A DNA stretch of 64,000 bases from Caenimonas koreensis DSM 17982 (GCF_009646335.1 NZ_WJBU01000013.1:62001-126000); one strand, 5' to 3'; positions 19,123 to 28,461 are shown, counted from the stretch's first letter. Notes: a model not told the origin generated them from the sequence alone. Translations and numbers: made by a program.

Positions 19123-19928
19123 TCGCGCACGATACCTCCGCTGACCTGCAACGCCGCTTCGGCGGGCTCGAACGCCTCTACGGCGTTGCCGGCGCAGCGG
19201 CGATCAGGGCCTCACATGTGGCCGTTGTCGGCATAGGCGGCGTGGGCTCCTGGGCGGTTGAAGCGCTTGCGCGCAGCGGCGTGGGCCAGCTCACGCTGAT
19301 CGATCTGGACCACGTGGCCGAATCCAACATCAACCGCCAGGTGCATGCCACCGGCGCGAGCGTTGGCAAGGCAAAGGTGCAGGCAATGGCCGAGCGCATT
19401 GCCGACATCAATCCTGCGTGCGTTGTGCATGGCGTCGAAGAATTCGCAGACGCCGACAACTGGGCGCAGCTCGCACCCGCTGGCGTTACCGCCGTGATCG
19501 ACGCCTGCGACCAGGTCAGCGCGAAGGTCGCGATGGCCGTGTGGGCGCAACGCACGAAGGCGCTGTTCATCACCGTTGGCGCGGCAGGCGGCAAGCGCCT
19601 GGCGCACCTGGTCGATATCGATGATCTGTCAAAGACCACGCACGACCCCTTGCTCGCGCAGCTGCGCTACCGGCTGCGCAAGTCGCATGGCGCGGCGAAA
19701 GAGGGCAGGAAGATCGGCGTAACCTGCGTTTTCAGCAGGGAAGCCGTGGCGCCGCCCGACGCGTCGTGTGCCGTGCCGGGCGATGCGACTGGTGATGCGT
19801 CTGGTGATGCCTCGAGTGATGGCACGCTCAACTGCCACGGCTACGGCTCGGTCGTGAGCGTCACCGCCACCTTCGGCCAATGCGCTGCGGGCTGGGTTCT
19901 TGATCGCATCGCGACGCGCAAGCCGTAA
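19119..19928 (+). CDS. tcdA: tRNA threonylcarbamoyladenosine dehydratase TcdA
   Basis: An E1/ThiF-fold enzyme that converts t6A37 of tRNAs to the cyclic form ct6A using ATP. The 269-residue length matches E. coli TcdA (CsdL). Motifs seen are VAVVGIGGVGSWAVEALARSG (nucleotide site), NINRQVHAT with the catalytic arginine, VIDACDQVSAK, and SVVSVTATFG near the C-terminus. GTG at 19119 is chosen because it overlaps the cpoB stop (GTGA) and gives the usual N-terminus. Near residue 220 is a short repeated insert, GDATGDASGDASSDG, built from near-identical 12-base units; its length could vary by slippage. Confidence 0.93.
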   Translation: MIAHDTSADLQRRFGGLERLYGVAGAAAIRASHVAVVGIGGVGSWAVEALARSGVGQLTLIDLDHVAESNINRQVHATGASVGKAKVQAMAERIADINPACVVHGVEEFADADNWAQLAPAGVTAVIDACDQVSAKVAMAVWAQRTKALFITVGAAGGKRLAHLVDIDDLSKTTHDPLLAQLRYRLRKSHGAAKEGRKIGVTCVFSREAVAPPDASCAVPGDATGDASGDASSDGTLNCHGYGSVVSVTATFGQCAAGWVLDRIATRKP

Positions 19929-19937
19929 CCCGCAGGC

Positions 19938-19943
19938 TATAAT
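19938..19943 (+). promoter_or_regulatory. -10 box of tRNA-Lys
   Basis: A perfect TATAAT lies 13 bases before the first base of the tRNA, directly after tcdA. No good -35 match is seen at the usual distance. It suggests the tRNA has its own start site rather than relying on read-through from tcdA. Confidence 0.65.
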
Positions 19944-19955
19944 CGCTGGCTTTGT

Positions 19956-20031
19956 GGGACGTTAGCTCAGTTGGTAGAGCAGCGGACTTTTAATCCGTTG
20001 GTCACAAGTTCGAATCTTGTACGTCCTACCA
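19956..20031 (+). tRNA. tRNA-Lys (anticodon TTT)
   Basis: A 76-base cloverleaf with the 3' CCA encoded. The acceptor stem is GGGACGT/ACGTCCT (the first pair is G-U), the D arm GCTC...GAGC and the T arm GTTCGAATC. The anticodon loop CTTTTAA places TTT at 19989-19991, which reads AAA/AAG lysine codons. It has its own -10 box upstream and a hairpin terminator downstream, so it forms an independent single-gene unit. Confidence 0.97.
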
Positions 20032-20038
20032 AATTTCC

Positions 20039-20072
20039 AGAGGGGATGGCTGTCATGGTCATTCCCTCTTTT
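20039..20072 (+). terminator. Factor-independent terminator after tRNA-Lys
   Basis: A 10-base-pair stem (20039-20048 with 20060-20069, one G-U pair) with an 11-base loop is followed at once by a short T run. It ends just at the stop codon of the convergent gene, so it may also act for that gene. Confidence 0.8.
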
Positions 20073-20860
20073 CATGGGTCCACCTCGTCCAGCCTGCGCT
20101 GGCCTTCGGTGGTCTCCAAGGTCCTCAGGATTCGCCGGAATTCAGTGGCAAGCTGCTCCCGGGCCGTGGCCTGAAGGTTGTGAAGCGCCCAGCTCAAGCT
20201 CATGGACCGGGTCGACACGGATCCTCGCTTCGAAGCGAACATGATGCAGTTGCCATACTCGCGGGAATCGACACACGCCACTCCTGCTTCGAAGACCTCG
20301 GCGACGGACTGGCAAATTTGATCGAATGCCGGTGTCGAGTGCAGGTTGTTCACGACCAGCAGGCCACCGGGGGTGAGCGCGTTGAAGCAGTCCTGATAAA
20401 ACCCGGTGGAACACAGCTGCGGCGACTGCCCCTGCTGGGTAAAGCCATCGATCAGGATCACGTCGAAGCACGGCGGGTGGTTGTGGACGAAATCGGCACC
20501 ATCGGCTTGCACCACACAAAAGCGCTCGCTATCGGCAGGCACCTCGAATTCGTCGCGCAATGCGATGACGTGCGGGTTGATTTCCACCACGGTGATCCGC
20601 GCGGCAAGATTGTGAAAGCAGAACTTTGGCAGTGACCCGCCGCCCAGGCCAATCATCAGGATCTGCTCGGGCTGCGCCTTGGCGAGCATGAAGCCCATCA
20701 TGGTCTTCGTGTAGTCAACGTCCAGCACGGATGGCTGGCCGCGTTTCATGCTGCTCTGCACACCGTCGAAGTCGAAGTACATCGACTTGGCATCGCCGAT
20801 GTCGAAGACCAGCGGTCGGCCGTGCTCGTCGTCGGGGGGCATCGCTGACGGGTTTTGCAT
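20072..20860 (-). CDS. Spermidine synthase-fold (SpeE-like) protein
   Basis: A Rossmann-fold protein of about 262 residues with MIGLGGGSLPKFCF (glycine-rich nucleotide-binding loop), ITVVEINPHVIAL (acidic residue that binds the ribose) and FDVILIDGF, the layout of spermidine synthase and related aminopropyl- or methyltransferases. It lacks flanking speD or other polyamine genes, so true polyamine synthesis is unproven. An upstream TTG at 20890 keeps the frame open, but the ATG at 20860 is preferred. The gene is convergent with tRNA-Lys and shares its terminator region. Confidence 0.75.
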   Translation of the reverse strand: MQNPSAMPPDDEHGRPLVFDIGDAKSMYFDFDGVQSSMKRGQPSVLDVDYTKTMMGFMLAKAQPEQILMIGLGGGSLPKFCFHNLAARITVVEINPHVIALRDEFEVPADSERFCVVQADGADFVHNHPPCFDVILIDGFTQQGQSPQLCSTGFYQDCFNALTPGGLLVVNNLHSTPAFDQICQSVAEVFEAGVACVDSREYGNCIMFASKRGSVSTRSMSLSWALHNLQATAREQLATEFRRILRTLETTEGQRRLDEVDP

Positions 20861-20912
20861 GCGAACGCCATTATCCGCACCGGCGCGCAACCGGCCCCAT
20901 GCACGCAGCGCT

Positions 20913-23900
20913 TCAGTCGAAGCGAAACGTGTAGATCAGGTCCACCGCGGTGCGCTCGCCCGCCTGACCACGCACGGTCAGCTTCTTCGACACGTCGTAG
21001 AACACGAACAAGGTGCCCAGCGCACCTGAGAGGCTGCGTTCATACGACGCATAGAAGTTGTCGGCAAACCGTTTGCCCAGCGTCACGATGGCGCCGGCGC
21101 TGCTGTCTTTTCGCACCGACAGCTGGTCAAGCCCGATGCGCGACGCGATCGTCTGCGAGCCGGGCTTGCGGTTGGTCAGCAGTGCCAGCGCCGCTTGCTG
21201 CACCAATGCAGATTCAGCGCCGTCAGCCGGGGCAGGGCGCCCGGTCACCAGCCATGCGAGCTTTTCGGCATCGGGCAGGTCGGGCTCCGAATACAGGCGG
21301 ACAAACGGTGCCAGCGCAGTGCCGGTGATCAGCACGCCGACGCGCTGCGTGAGGTTGGGGCGCAGCGCGAGGATGTCCAGGTCGGGGTTGGATGCCACAC
21401 CTGTGAACCGCACCACGCCGCGCTCAATGTCCAGCCGCTGGCCGAATGCGACGTACTCGCCGCTCGCTGTGCGCAGCGTGCCTGTCAGCCGTGGCTGTGA
21501 GAGCGCCTGCGCCGTCAATGCGAGCGTGCCTGCGATGCGCGCTCGCAGCCCGCGTCCGCTCACGCGGAAGTCGTCGCCCATGTCGAGCTCGACCGCCAGC
21601 GACAAAGGCCGGCTCGACTCGCGAGCCTGCGCGCTGTCGGCCTTGCGGTCCTTCACGGTGCCGGCAAATTCGGGCGAGCCGCGCACGACCACGTCATCAC
21701 CCAGGCGCGGGGCGATGTCGTCGGGCAGCGTGATGCGCGCCTGGTCGACCTTGAGCTTTCCCTTGATCGTCGTGGCCGAGGCATCCACCACAGCTTCCAG
21801 CGAGCCCGACAACGTGAGCTCGCGGTCGGCGCGAATACTCGCGCGCAGGCGTGTGAGCTGCGCCGACGCCTTGAGTTGGGGCGCACCGTTGACCCATGCC
21901 AGGTCGCCGCTCGCCGCCAGCGTGCCGCCCGCTCCGCGCTCGCCCGCGCCGTGCAACGTGAACTCGTTGATGCGAATGGTGGTGCCTTCCAGCGTGCCGC
22001 GCAGTCGACCGCCGCCGAGCTCGACACCGTCCACCACCGAGCGCAGTGCGAGGTCGTCCGCGGCGATGGTGCCCGCGAGTTGCGGCTGCGCACGCGTGCC
22101 TGTCGCGCGCACATCGGCCAGCAGCGATCCGCGCAGGCGCCAGCCCGGCGGCGCAAGCAGCGACCACACGCCCAGCTTCGGCAGCTGCGCGCGCAGGCTC
22201 GCGTCGATGGGCGCGTCAGCCAGCCATTGCCAGCCGAGTGCGCCGCCCGGCGCCAGGCGCGTCACGAGCCGGCCATCGGCCGTGCCCGCGCGCTCGCTGT
22301 CCCACTTCAAGGTGGCGGTCAGTTGCTCGCCCCGGCTCGCAATGGCCAGGCGCGCTTCACGCACGCCTGCCGGAACGCGCTGGGCCGGGCCAGTGCCCGA
22401 GTCGGCGAGCACCGTCAGGTCGCCGCTGCGGCGGGCCAGCGACGCGTCCAGGCGCAGGGTGCGGCCCAGCGATGCATCCCATTGCCCGTCGAGGAGCATG
22501 TCGCCCGCCAGCGCCGAGCCGGCCAGCTGCGGCTGCAGCAACTCGAGCCAGCTCATGGGCAAGCCGTTCAGGCGACCGGCGGTGCGCAACTCGCCCGCAC
22601 GGCGCTGCACCGGCTGCCAGATGAGCGTGGCTGGCGGGGCCGCCTTGCTGGCCGCTGCCGACGGCGCTGCCACGGACGCGGGTGCGGGGGCAGACAAGGC
22701 GGCGCTGCCCGCGCCCGCGTCAAAGTTCGCACCCGATCCGCGAATGTCCAGGGGCGCCTGCAGCGCAAGCCGCCATGCGCCTGGCGTCGACGGTTTGTCC
22801 TTGAACTGTGCGGACAGGCTCGCGAGCGTTGCTCGCCAGTCGGCCGCGCTGCCGCTCACGCGGACGGCGCCGCTGCCAGACGCGTCGATCGTGGCGCTGC
22901 GCTCACCTTGCTGCGCGGCAGCATGCACGGCGACGGCTGCGTTGCTCAAACGCCCCTTGACCGACGCCGTCAGGTCACTGACGGACCACGCCTGCACGGG
23001 CGAAGCAGGCGCTGAATCCGCTGCATCGCGCGCGGGCTGCAACATCAGCTGCTGCGAAGCCAGCGTCGCGTCGACGGCCGGGTCGCGCCAGCCACCTTGC
23101 CAGGCCAGTGCAAGGTCCGCCCGGCCCGCGACGGCGGGCCAGCCCGTGGCAGCTTGCGCAAATGGCAGGCGGGCAAGCCACGTGCGTGCCTGCGCCAGGT
23201 CGGTGGCACGCACGCGGAGTTTTCCGGAGCCCCTGGTTTCAGAGATGGCGCCGTCTGCCTGTGCCCCCACACCTGGAGCTTGCAGCGACAGGCGTGCGTC
23301 GCCGGAGCGGTCATCGACGCGATAGTTGACGGAGCCCGAAGCGCTCGCGTCGCTCATGCGCGCCTCGAACTCAGGCACCGACAACAGCCCCTCAGCCCAG
23401 CTGCCGCGTACGCGCAAAAGCGTGATGGCGACAGGCGGCAGCGATTTTGCGCGGTGAGGCGCGGCCCGCCCGTTGCCACGCAGGTTGGCGTTGAAGGCAA
23501 CGCCTGCGCCTTCTTGCCGCACGTCGAAACTGCCGCCCATCGGCAGCGCGGCGAGGCGGCTGTTCAGCGATGAAGGGTTCAGGTCGGCAACGCTGCCCTG
23601 CACCAGCCAACCGGCTTTCACGTCGGCGGTCACGCGGGTCCTGGTGTCGGCCTTCGGGGTGGCCTTCACTGCGGGCCGCCACGAGCCGGTGGCCTGCAAT
23701 CGGCCTGCGCCCAGCCTGGCCTCCAGCGACTTCACCAGGGCCGCGCCGGACCGCCATTCGCCCAGGGCCTGCACGGCGTCAACAGGCAGTTTGCCCGCGT
23801 CCCACGGGCCTGCGTCGGCATTGCGAATATCGGCACTGACTTGCCAGTTTTGTGCGCCTGCGGGCGTCACAGCGAGCTCGCCGGTCAGCGCCGTGTGCGG

Positions 23901-24740
23901 TGCTGCTTTCCACACGCTGGCCAGGTCGAGCTTGTCGAAGCTCGCTTGCGCCTGCGCGATCGGTTGCGCGGCCCAAGGCGTGATGCGCGCGGTGGCGCTG
24001 GCCTGCGTCACCGGCTTGCCACCCGGCATCGCCTGTACCTGTGCGGTGGCCGCCAGGCTCTCCAGCGGCCCGGCCAGCGTCGCATTGAAGCGCACCGGCA
24101 CGCTGCCCGCACCGGGCACCGGCGCATCGAGCTCACCAGAGAGCGTGGCGTCGAGCGGCAGTGGCCCCTTTGCGCCGAGGCTGGCTTTGCCGCGATAAGC
24201 CGTGCCGGCCCAGGTGAGTTTGTCCAGCCGCAGCCAATGGGCCTTGCCGTCGTACCAGTAGCGGCCTGTGAGGTGATCGCCGCTCATCACCTGGGTGGTC
24301 ACCCATTCGATGCGATCGACAGACAGATCGTCCAGGTCCACCTGCACCGGCAGCGAAAGGTCCGTCGGCGCCGTGCTCGGGCCTGATGGAGGGCGCTGGT
24401 CGGTGATGCGCACCAGTGCCGCCGAAATGCGGTCGAATTTCAGCGTGCCGCCGAACAGCAGGACGGGTTGCCACGCCAGCACGACTTGCTCTGCTTCGAC
24501 CTGCAAACCGCCTCGCTGCCACGAGAGGCGCTTGATCGCGGCGCCACTGCGCAAGGAGCCTTGCGCCTCCTGCACGTCGATGGGCTGCAGCTGTTGCACG
24601 CGTTGCAGCGCCCATTGCAGGGACGACTGCGTGCCCGTCCACCACCACAACGCTGCCAGTCCAGCCAGCACGAGCACGATGACGCCCAGCAGGAACGTCG
24701 GCACGGGCTGCCAGTCGCGAGAAGGCCGGGGCTGCTTCAA
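20913..24740 (-). CDS. tamB: Translocation and assembly module subunit TamB
   Basis: TamB is a very long periplasm-spanning protein anchored in the inner membrane; with TamA it aids outer-membrane protein insertion and phospholipid transport between membranes. The 1275-residue product has one N-terminal transmembrane helix (about 15-35, VIVLVLAGLAALWWW), a long beta-rich AsmA-like body, and the conserved C-terminal DUF490 region with QRVGVLITGTALAPFVRLYS and YLSF-like YTFRFD at the end. It begins inside the 3' end of tamA (4-base overlap), so the two are translationally coupled, as is usual for the pair. Confidence 0.93.
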   Translation of the reverse strand: MKQPRPSRDWQPVPTFLLGVIVLVLAGLAALWWWTGTQSSLQWALQRVQQLQPIDVQEAQGSLRSGAAIKRLSWQRGGLQVEAEQVVLAWQPVLLFGGTLKFDRISAALVRITDQRPPSGPSTAPTDLSLPVQVDLDDLSVDRIEWVTTQVMSGDHLTGRYWYDGKAHWLRLDKLTWAGTAYRGKASLGAKGPLPLDATLSGELDAPVPGAGSVPVRFNATLAGPLESLAATAQVQAMPGGKPVTQASATARITPWAAQPIAQAQASFDKLDLASVWKAAPHTALTGELAVTPAGAQNWQVSADIRNADAGPWDAGKLPVDAVQALGEWRSGAALVKSLEARLGAGRLQATGSWRPAVKATPKADTRTRVTADVKAGWLVQGSVADLNPSSLNSRLAALPMGGSFDVRQEGAGVAFNANLRGNGRAAPHRAKSLPPVAITLLRVRGSWAEGLLSVPEFEARMSDASASGSVNYRVDDRSGDARLSLQAPGVGAQADGAISETRGSGKLRVRATDLAQARTWLARLPFAQAATGWPAVAGRADLALAWQGGWRDPAVDATLASQQLMLQPARDAADSAPASPVQAWSVSDLTASVKGRLSNAAVAVHAAAQQGERSATIDASGSGAVRVSGSAADWRATLASLSAQFKDKPSTPGAWRLALQAPLDIRGSGANFDAGAGSAALSAPAPASVAAPSAAASKAAPPATLIWQPVQRRAGELRTAGRLNGLPMSWLELLQPQLAGSALAGDMLLDGQWDASLGRTLRLDASLARRSGDLTVLADSGTGPAQRVPAGVREARLAIASRGEQLTATLKWDSERAGTADGRLVTRLAPGGALGWQWLADAPIDASLRAQLPKLGVWSLLAPPGWRLRGSLLADVRATGTRAQPQLAGTIAADDLALRSVVDGVELGGGRLRGTLEGTTIRINEFTLHGAGERGAGGTLAASGDLAWVNGAPQLKASAQLTRLRASIRADRELTLSGSLEAVVDASATTIKGKLKVDQARITLPDDIAPRLGDDVVVRGSPEFAGTVKDRKADSAQARESSRPLSLAVELDMGDDFRVSGRGLRARIAGTLALTAQALSQPRLTGTLRTASGEYVAFGQRLDIERGVVRFTGVASNPDLDILALRPNLTQRVGVLITGTALAPFVRLYSEPDLPDAEKLAWLVTGRPAPADGAESALVQQAALALLTNRKPGSQTIASRIGLDQLSVRKDSSAGAIVTLGKRFADNFYASYERSLSGALGTLFVFYDVSKKLTVRGQAGERTAVDLIYTFRFD

Positions 24741-26545
24741 AACACGAATCCCACTCGCATGTGCAGCCTGAACTTGTGCGTGCGCACGCCATAGGCCAGG
24801 TCGGCCTGCAGCGGGCCGACAGGGCTCATCCAGCGCACGCCCGCGCCGACGCCCACGGCCGCACGGAGGTCGCCCACACGAGACGCAACGGCGCCTGCAT
24901 CAGCAAAGAGCGCGCTCTCAAAAGCGGTGCGGCGCCCGTTCCATTCAATGGGCCGCTGCCACTCCACGCTGCCCACCGCGAGGTAGCGGCCCGGCACCAC
25001 CTGGCCGCCCGGCAGCGTGACACCGATTTCCCGCAAGCCGTAACCGCGCACCGACGTGTCGCCGCCTGTGCGAAACAGCTGTGTGGCCGGCAGTTCCGCC
25101 GCGGAACGTGCCAGCACCGCACCAGCCTCGCCGCGAATCTGCAGGCGCCCCTGTGCCAGCGGGCGCAGCCAGAGCCCGCGAACGACGGTGCGCTGGAACG
25201 GGCTGCGCTGCCCTGTGAGGGTGAAGCCACCGCCGAACTCTATGCCGACGCCCCAGCCGCGTGTGGGGGACGTGTCGCTGTCGAAATACCGGCCCGTCCA
25301 TACGTAGTTGGCCGAGATCGCACTGCCTGCTCCGTTCTCCAAACCCGTCACAGGCAGGCCCGCCTGTGTTTGCACCGTTGCACGCTCCAGCTGCAGGTAC
25401 ACGCTGCGCTCGATGTGTTCTTCGCTGCGCTGGCGGCCCAAGCGCAGGCGCTGGCCATGGGTGATCAGCGTGTCGTCGTCCAGCCGCTCGATGCGCCCGA
25501 GCGCACCCCAACGCCAGCCACGCTCATCGGGAATGGCCGTCCACTCAGTCTGGGCTGAAGGCGTCTTGCGATCGATGTTCACGTCGGTCACGGCGCGCCA
25601 GCCGATGCCGGGCACGCGGTTATGGATGTATTGCACCGACGCGCGCGCGCCGCTGTCGGTCGTCAGGCCAACGCCGAGCACCACTTTTTGCAAGGGCGCT
25701 TCGCCCACGGTGGCCTGCACCGGCGCTGCCGATGGGTCCGACTGCGGGTCGACCAGCAGGAACGCCGAGTCGAAGTAGCCGCTGCCCGTGAGCCGCAGTT
25801 GCGCCTGGATCAGCTGGTCGCGGTCGTACGCCGAGCCGGGTGGAAGGCGCGCCAGGCGGGGCACGAGGCTCGGGTCGTAGCGCTTGACGCCGGTGACCTG
25901 CATTTCCCCGAGCCGGTAGAGCGGCCCTGAGTCGAGCCGCACGCCCAGGCGCGCACTATGGGCAGGCGCGTCGATGTCGGCCGTGCTCTCGGCGATTTGC
26001 CCGGCGAGATAGCGCTTGAGCACGAGCTCGCGCTGCGCCTGTGCCTTGGCGTCGTCCCAGCCGCCTTGCGTGAAAGCGCGGCCCGCCGGCAGGAGCCACT
26101 CGCCGCGTATCGTTTCGCGCTGGCGGATGGCATCGGCATCGGTGCTGGTGGCGATGTCACCTTCGAAGGTGATGGCGACATCGCTGACGACGGTGGCGGG
26201 GCCTGTATCGACAGCGATGACCACGACCGGGCGCGGGCCCGGCTCGCGCGTGACCAGCACGCGCGGCGTGAAGTAGCCCAGCGTGGCAAGCAGTTCGCGC
26301 ACGTCGCGCTCGGCCAGCGTCATCAGGCGTGCAAGCTCAGCATCGTCGAGGTCTGCAACGTCGCGATAGCGGTTGAGCTCCAGGTGCCTGCGCAGCAAAT
26401 CCCGCACGGCTTCGGAAGCACGGATGTCGATGTCGAACGAGGCAGTGGCCGGGGCAGGGCGTGCGGCTTGCGCAGCCACGTGGTGCGGCAGTAGCAGCGA
26501 CGCAGCCGCTATGGCCGCGCCCAAAACAAACTTCGAGGCGGTCAT
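24737..26545 (-). CDS. tamA: Outer-membrane protein TamA (Omp85 family)
   Basis: The 602-residue product has a cleavable signal (KFVLGAAIAAASLLLPHHVAAQ), POTRA domains over roughly residues 35-280, and a C-terminal Omp85 barrel. The barrel carries the FRTGGDTSVRGYG motif (VRGY/F type) and ends in a phenylalanine (HMRVGFVF), as outer-membrane beta-barrels do. It is the partner of TamB, which overlaps its stop codon. The upstream intergenic gap of about 150 bases holds a CGTGCC/GGCACG hairpin (26562-26584) and no further gene. Confidence 0.93.
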   Translation of the reverse strand: MTASKFVLGAAIAAASLLLPHHVAAQAARPAPATASFDIDIRASEAVRDLLRRHLELNRYRDVADLDDAELARLMTLAERDVRELLATLGYFTPRVLVTREPGPRPVVVIAVDTGPATVVSDVAITFEGDIATSTDADAIRQRETIRGEWLLPAGRAFTQGGWDDAKAQAQRELVLKRYLAGQIAESTADIDAPAHSARLGVRLDSGPLYRLGEMQVTGVKRYDPSLVPRLARLPPGSAYDRDQLIQAQLRLTGSGYFDSAFLLVDPQSDPSAAPVQATVGEAPLQKVVLGVGLTTDSGARASVQYIHNRVPGIGWRAVTDVNIDRKTPSAQTEWTAIPDERGWRWGALGRIERLDDDTLITHGQRLRLGRQRSEEHIERSVYLQLERATVQTQAGLPVTGLENGAGSAISANYVWTGRYFDSDTSPTRGWGVGIEFGGGFTLTGQRSPFQRTVVRGLWLRPLAQGRLQIRGEAGAVLARSAAELPATQLFRTGGDTSVRGYGLREIGVTLPGGQVVPGRYLAVGSVEWQRPIEWNGRRTAFESALFADAGAVASRVGDLRAAVGVGAGVRWMSPVGPLQADLAYGVRTHKFRLHMRVGFVF

Positions 26546-26697
26546 GGATGCCTCAAGTATGCGTGCCTCGTAGCTCGCGGCACGTAGTCCTATTCCGACG
26601 TTGCGGCGGCTCGGCTTCAGGCTGGGCTGGACCCCGAGTCGCGAAATCCTTTATGCGACACTCGACCATCAGATTCAGCATGCAATAAAGGCAGGCC

Positions 26698-26958
26698 ATG
26701 GCCACCCTCAACATCGGCAACAGAGAAACCCGGCGCGAGATCGTCGCGCGTCACAAGGCCCACGACCAGAACGGCGTGGAGCAATGGATTGATGAAGTCG
26801 TTCCGTCCACCCGCGAGCTCGACGCCAACGGCAACTGGTCGGCATGGACAGAAGGCCCGCGCCAGTTCTGGCACGGCAAGATCATCTGCGTGAAAAAAAG
26901 TGAAACCGAGTTCGAGCCGGTGATGACCGACGACGTGCTCACGCTCGATCAGCAGTAG
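26698..26958 (+). CDS. Small hypothetical protein, 86 residues
   Basis: A short soluble-looking protein with no signal peptide or membrane segment, acidic at its C-terminus and rich in Glu/Asp/Trp (WIDEVVP, GNWSAWTEGPRQFWHGKI). I do not recognise the family. It reads in frame from ATG 26698 with no competing gene on the other strand, and has the codon bias of its neighbours. It stands alone between tamA (divergent) and a convergent acyl-ligase gene, with a hairpin just after its stop. No function can be assigned. Confidence 0.6.
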   Translation: MATLNIGNRETRREIVARHKAHDQNGVEQWIDEVVPSTRELDANGNWSAWTEGPRQFWHGKIICVKKSETEFEPVMTDDVLTLDQQ

Positions 26959-26974
26959 CCACCGCCGTGATGGC

Positions 26975-26995
26975 GCGGCCTTTCGTTCGGGCCGC
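26975..26995. terminator. Short hairpin between convergent genes
   Basis: GCGGCC (26975-26980) pairs with GGCCGC (26990-26995) around a 9-base loop. It lies between the 86-residue gene (+) and the adenylate-forming enzyme (-). There is no T run, so the terminator role is inferred from position. Confidence 0.4.
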
Positions 26996-27018
26996 CTGGT
27001 GCTTCGGACGCCTGGTGA

Positions 27019-28461
27019 TTAGGCCGCCTTGTGCTTGTCGGCCAGTTCCAGCCGCAGGATTTTGCCCATGTCATTGCGCGGCAGTTTGTCCACCCGCACC
27101 ACCTTCAGGGGCGGCAGGCTGGGAAATGACGCGCCAATGCGCTTGATGAGCCGGGCTTCATCGAAATCCGCACCGGCGACCACGGCGATGTGAGGCCACT
27201 GCTTTGCGGCTTTGTCGGCCACCACAAACGCTGCAGCCTCGACCACGCCCGGCACTTTGGCTGCGACTTCGTCAATCGCGTTGGGCGTGACTTTCACGCC
27301 CCCGAAGTTCATCACTTCAAGCGCGCGGCCCTTGACGAACAGCTCGCCATCCGGGCCTATCGCGCCGAGGTCACCGGGGTAGAACCACGTATCGCGGAAG
27401 GTCTCGGCGGTGGTCTTGTCGTCGTCAAGGTAGCGGTGGACCTGGCCGACGTTGCGCGTGCGCACGATGCCTGTCTCGCCCAATGGGAGCGTGCGCCCGG
27501 CCTCATCGACGATCTCGATTTCTGCCGGCGGGCATACGTAACCTGTCAGGCCCGGGCGGAAGTCCACGTGTGCGGCGGGGGCCAGGGTCGCGGTGCCAAT
27601 TTCGGTCGATCCGTACACCATCATCAGCGACTGACCCAGCCGCGCGCGGGCAGCCTGGTTCAATGCGCGCGGCAGCACGCTGCCGGCCACGTAGGTCACC
27701 AGGTCTCGTTGCGGCGTGAAATCGGCCGGCAGGCTTTGCACCAGTTGCTCCAGCTGCGCCGTGGAGACAAACAGGTGCGTGGGCTTGTCGCGCAGCAGCT
27801 TGATCAGCGGCTTGTTGGGCCCCACGGTGGTCAGCAGGACGACACCGCCAGCCATCCAGGTTGCAAGGGGCCAGACGATGCCGCCGATCGAGGGCATGCC
27901 CATCAGGCACAGCGTGCGCGACGTCGTCGTCAGGCCGTAAGCCAGTGCCATAGTGCGCAGGCGTTCGTCGAATTCGCCGGCCGTGAACATCGCGAGCTTC
28001 GGCAGGCCGGTGGTGCCCGACGACATGACGATGCGGGCGGGTTTGGAGGGGTCGAGCAGCGCTTCCTGCGCGGGCGCGATCGGCGCGGCCTCGGGGTCGA
28101 GCCACTCTTTGGTCATCGTGATGACCTTGGCGCCGGCGTGCGCGAGCGGTGCATCGGTGACCACGACGGTGGGCTTGAGCACTTTCAGGCCGGAAGCCGT
28201 GCATTCACAGGCCAGCAGGGCGAGCCGCGAGAGGGCGATGTTGACCAGCCAGGCTGCGTAAGGTGTGCCCACAACAACCGCCACGCGGCTGTCGGCCGGC
28301 AGGTTCTGCTCCTGCAACAGCCGCGACACGCGGTCGATGGCTTTGCAAAAACGCCGGTACGTCAGGATTTCAGTGTTGGTGACAACCGCCGGCTCGTGCG
28401 GCGACATGCGCGCGTGGAGCTGGATGGCGGCAAAGACGGAGGGAACGGGCAGTTGGGGCAT
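27019..28461 (-). CDS. Adenylate-forming enzyme (AMP-dependent acyl-CoA synthetase/ligase-like), copy 1
   Basis: A 480-residue ANL-superfamily enzyme. The ATP-binding loop is MSSGTTGLPKLAMF, the A5-like motif is YGSTEIGTATLAP, and WFYPGDLGAIGPDG precedes the hinge. The C-terminal catalytic lysine lies in PRNDMGKILRLEL. The family activates a carboxylate with ATP, usually passing it to CoA; the substrate is not readable here. At 480 residues it is shorter than most acyl-CoA synthetases (520-560). It is 14 bases downstream of a paralogue with the same motif order, and the two look like a tandem duplication. No acyl carrier protein or polyketide gene is nearby. Confidence 0.85.
   Translation of the reverse strand: MPQLPVPSVFAAIQLHARMSPHEPAVVTNTEILTYRRFCKAIDRVSRLLQEQNLPADSRVAVVVGTPYAAWLVNIALSRLALLACECTASGLKVLKPTVVVTDAPLAHAGAKVITMTKEWLDPEAAPIAPAQEALLDPSKPARIVMSSGTTGLPKLAMFTAGEFDERLRTMALAYGLTTTSRTLCLMGMPSIGGIVWPLATWMAGGVVLLTTVGPNKPLIKLLRDKPTHLFVSTAQLEQLVQSLPADFTPQRDLVTYVAGSVLPRALNQAARARLGQSLMMVYGSTEIGTATLAPAAHVDFRPGLTGYVCPPAEIEIVDEAGRTLPLGETGIVRTRNVGQVHRYLDDDKTTAETFRDTWFYPGDLGAIGPDGELFVKGRALEVMNFGGVKVTPNAIDEVAAKVPGVVEAAAFVVADKAAKQWPHIAVVAGADFDEARLIKRIGASFPSLPPLKVVRVDKLPRNDMGKILRLELADKHKAA

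Noticed and set aside
19956-20031. tRNA-Lys as an attachment site for an integrated element
   Set aside because: No integrase, no repeated tRNA 3' end and no foreign-looking genes are adjacent.
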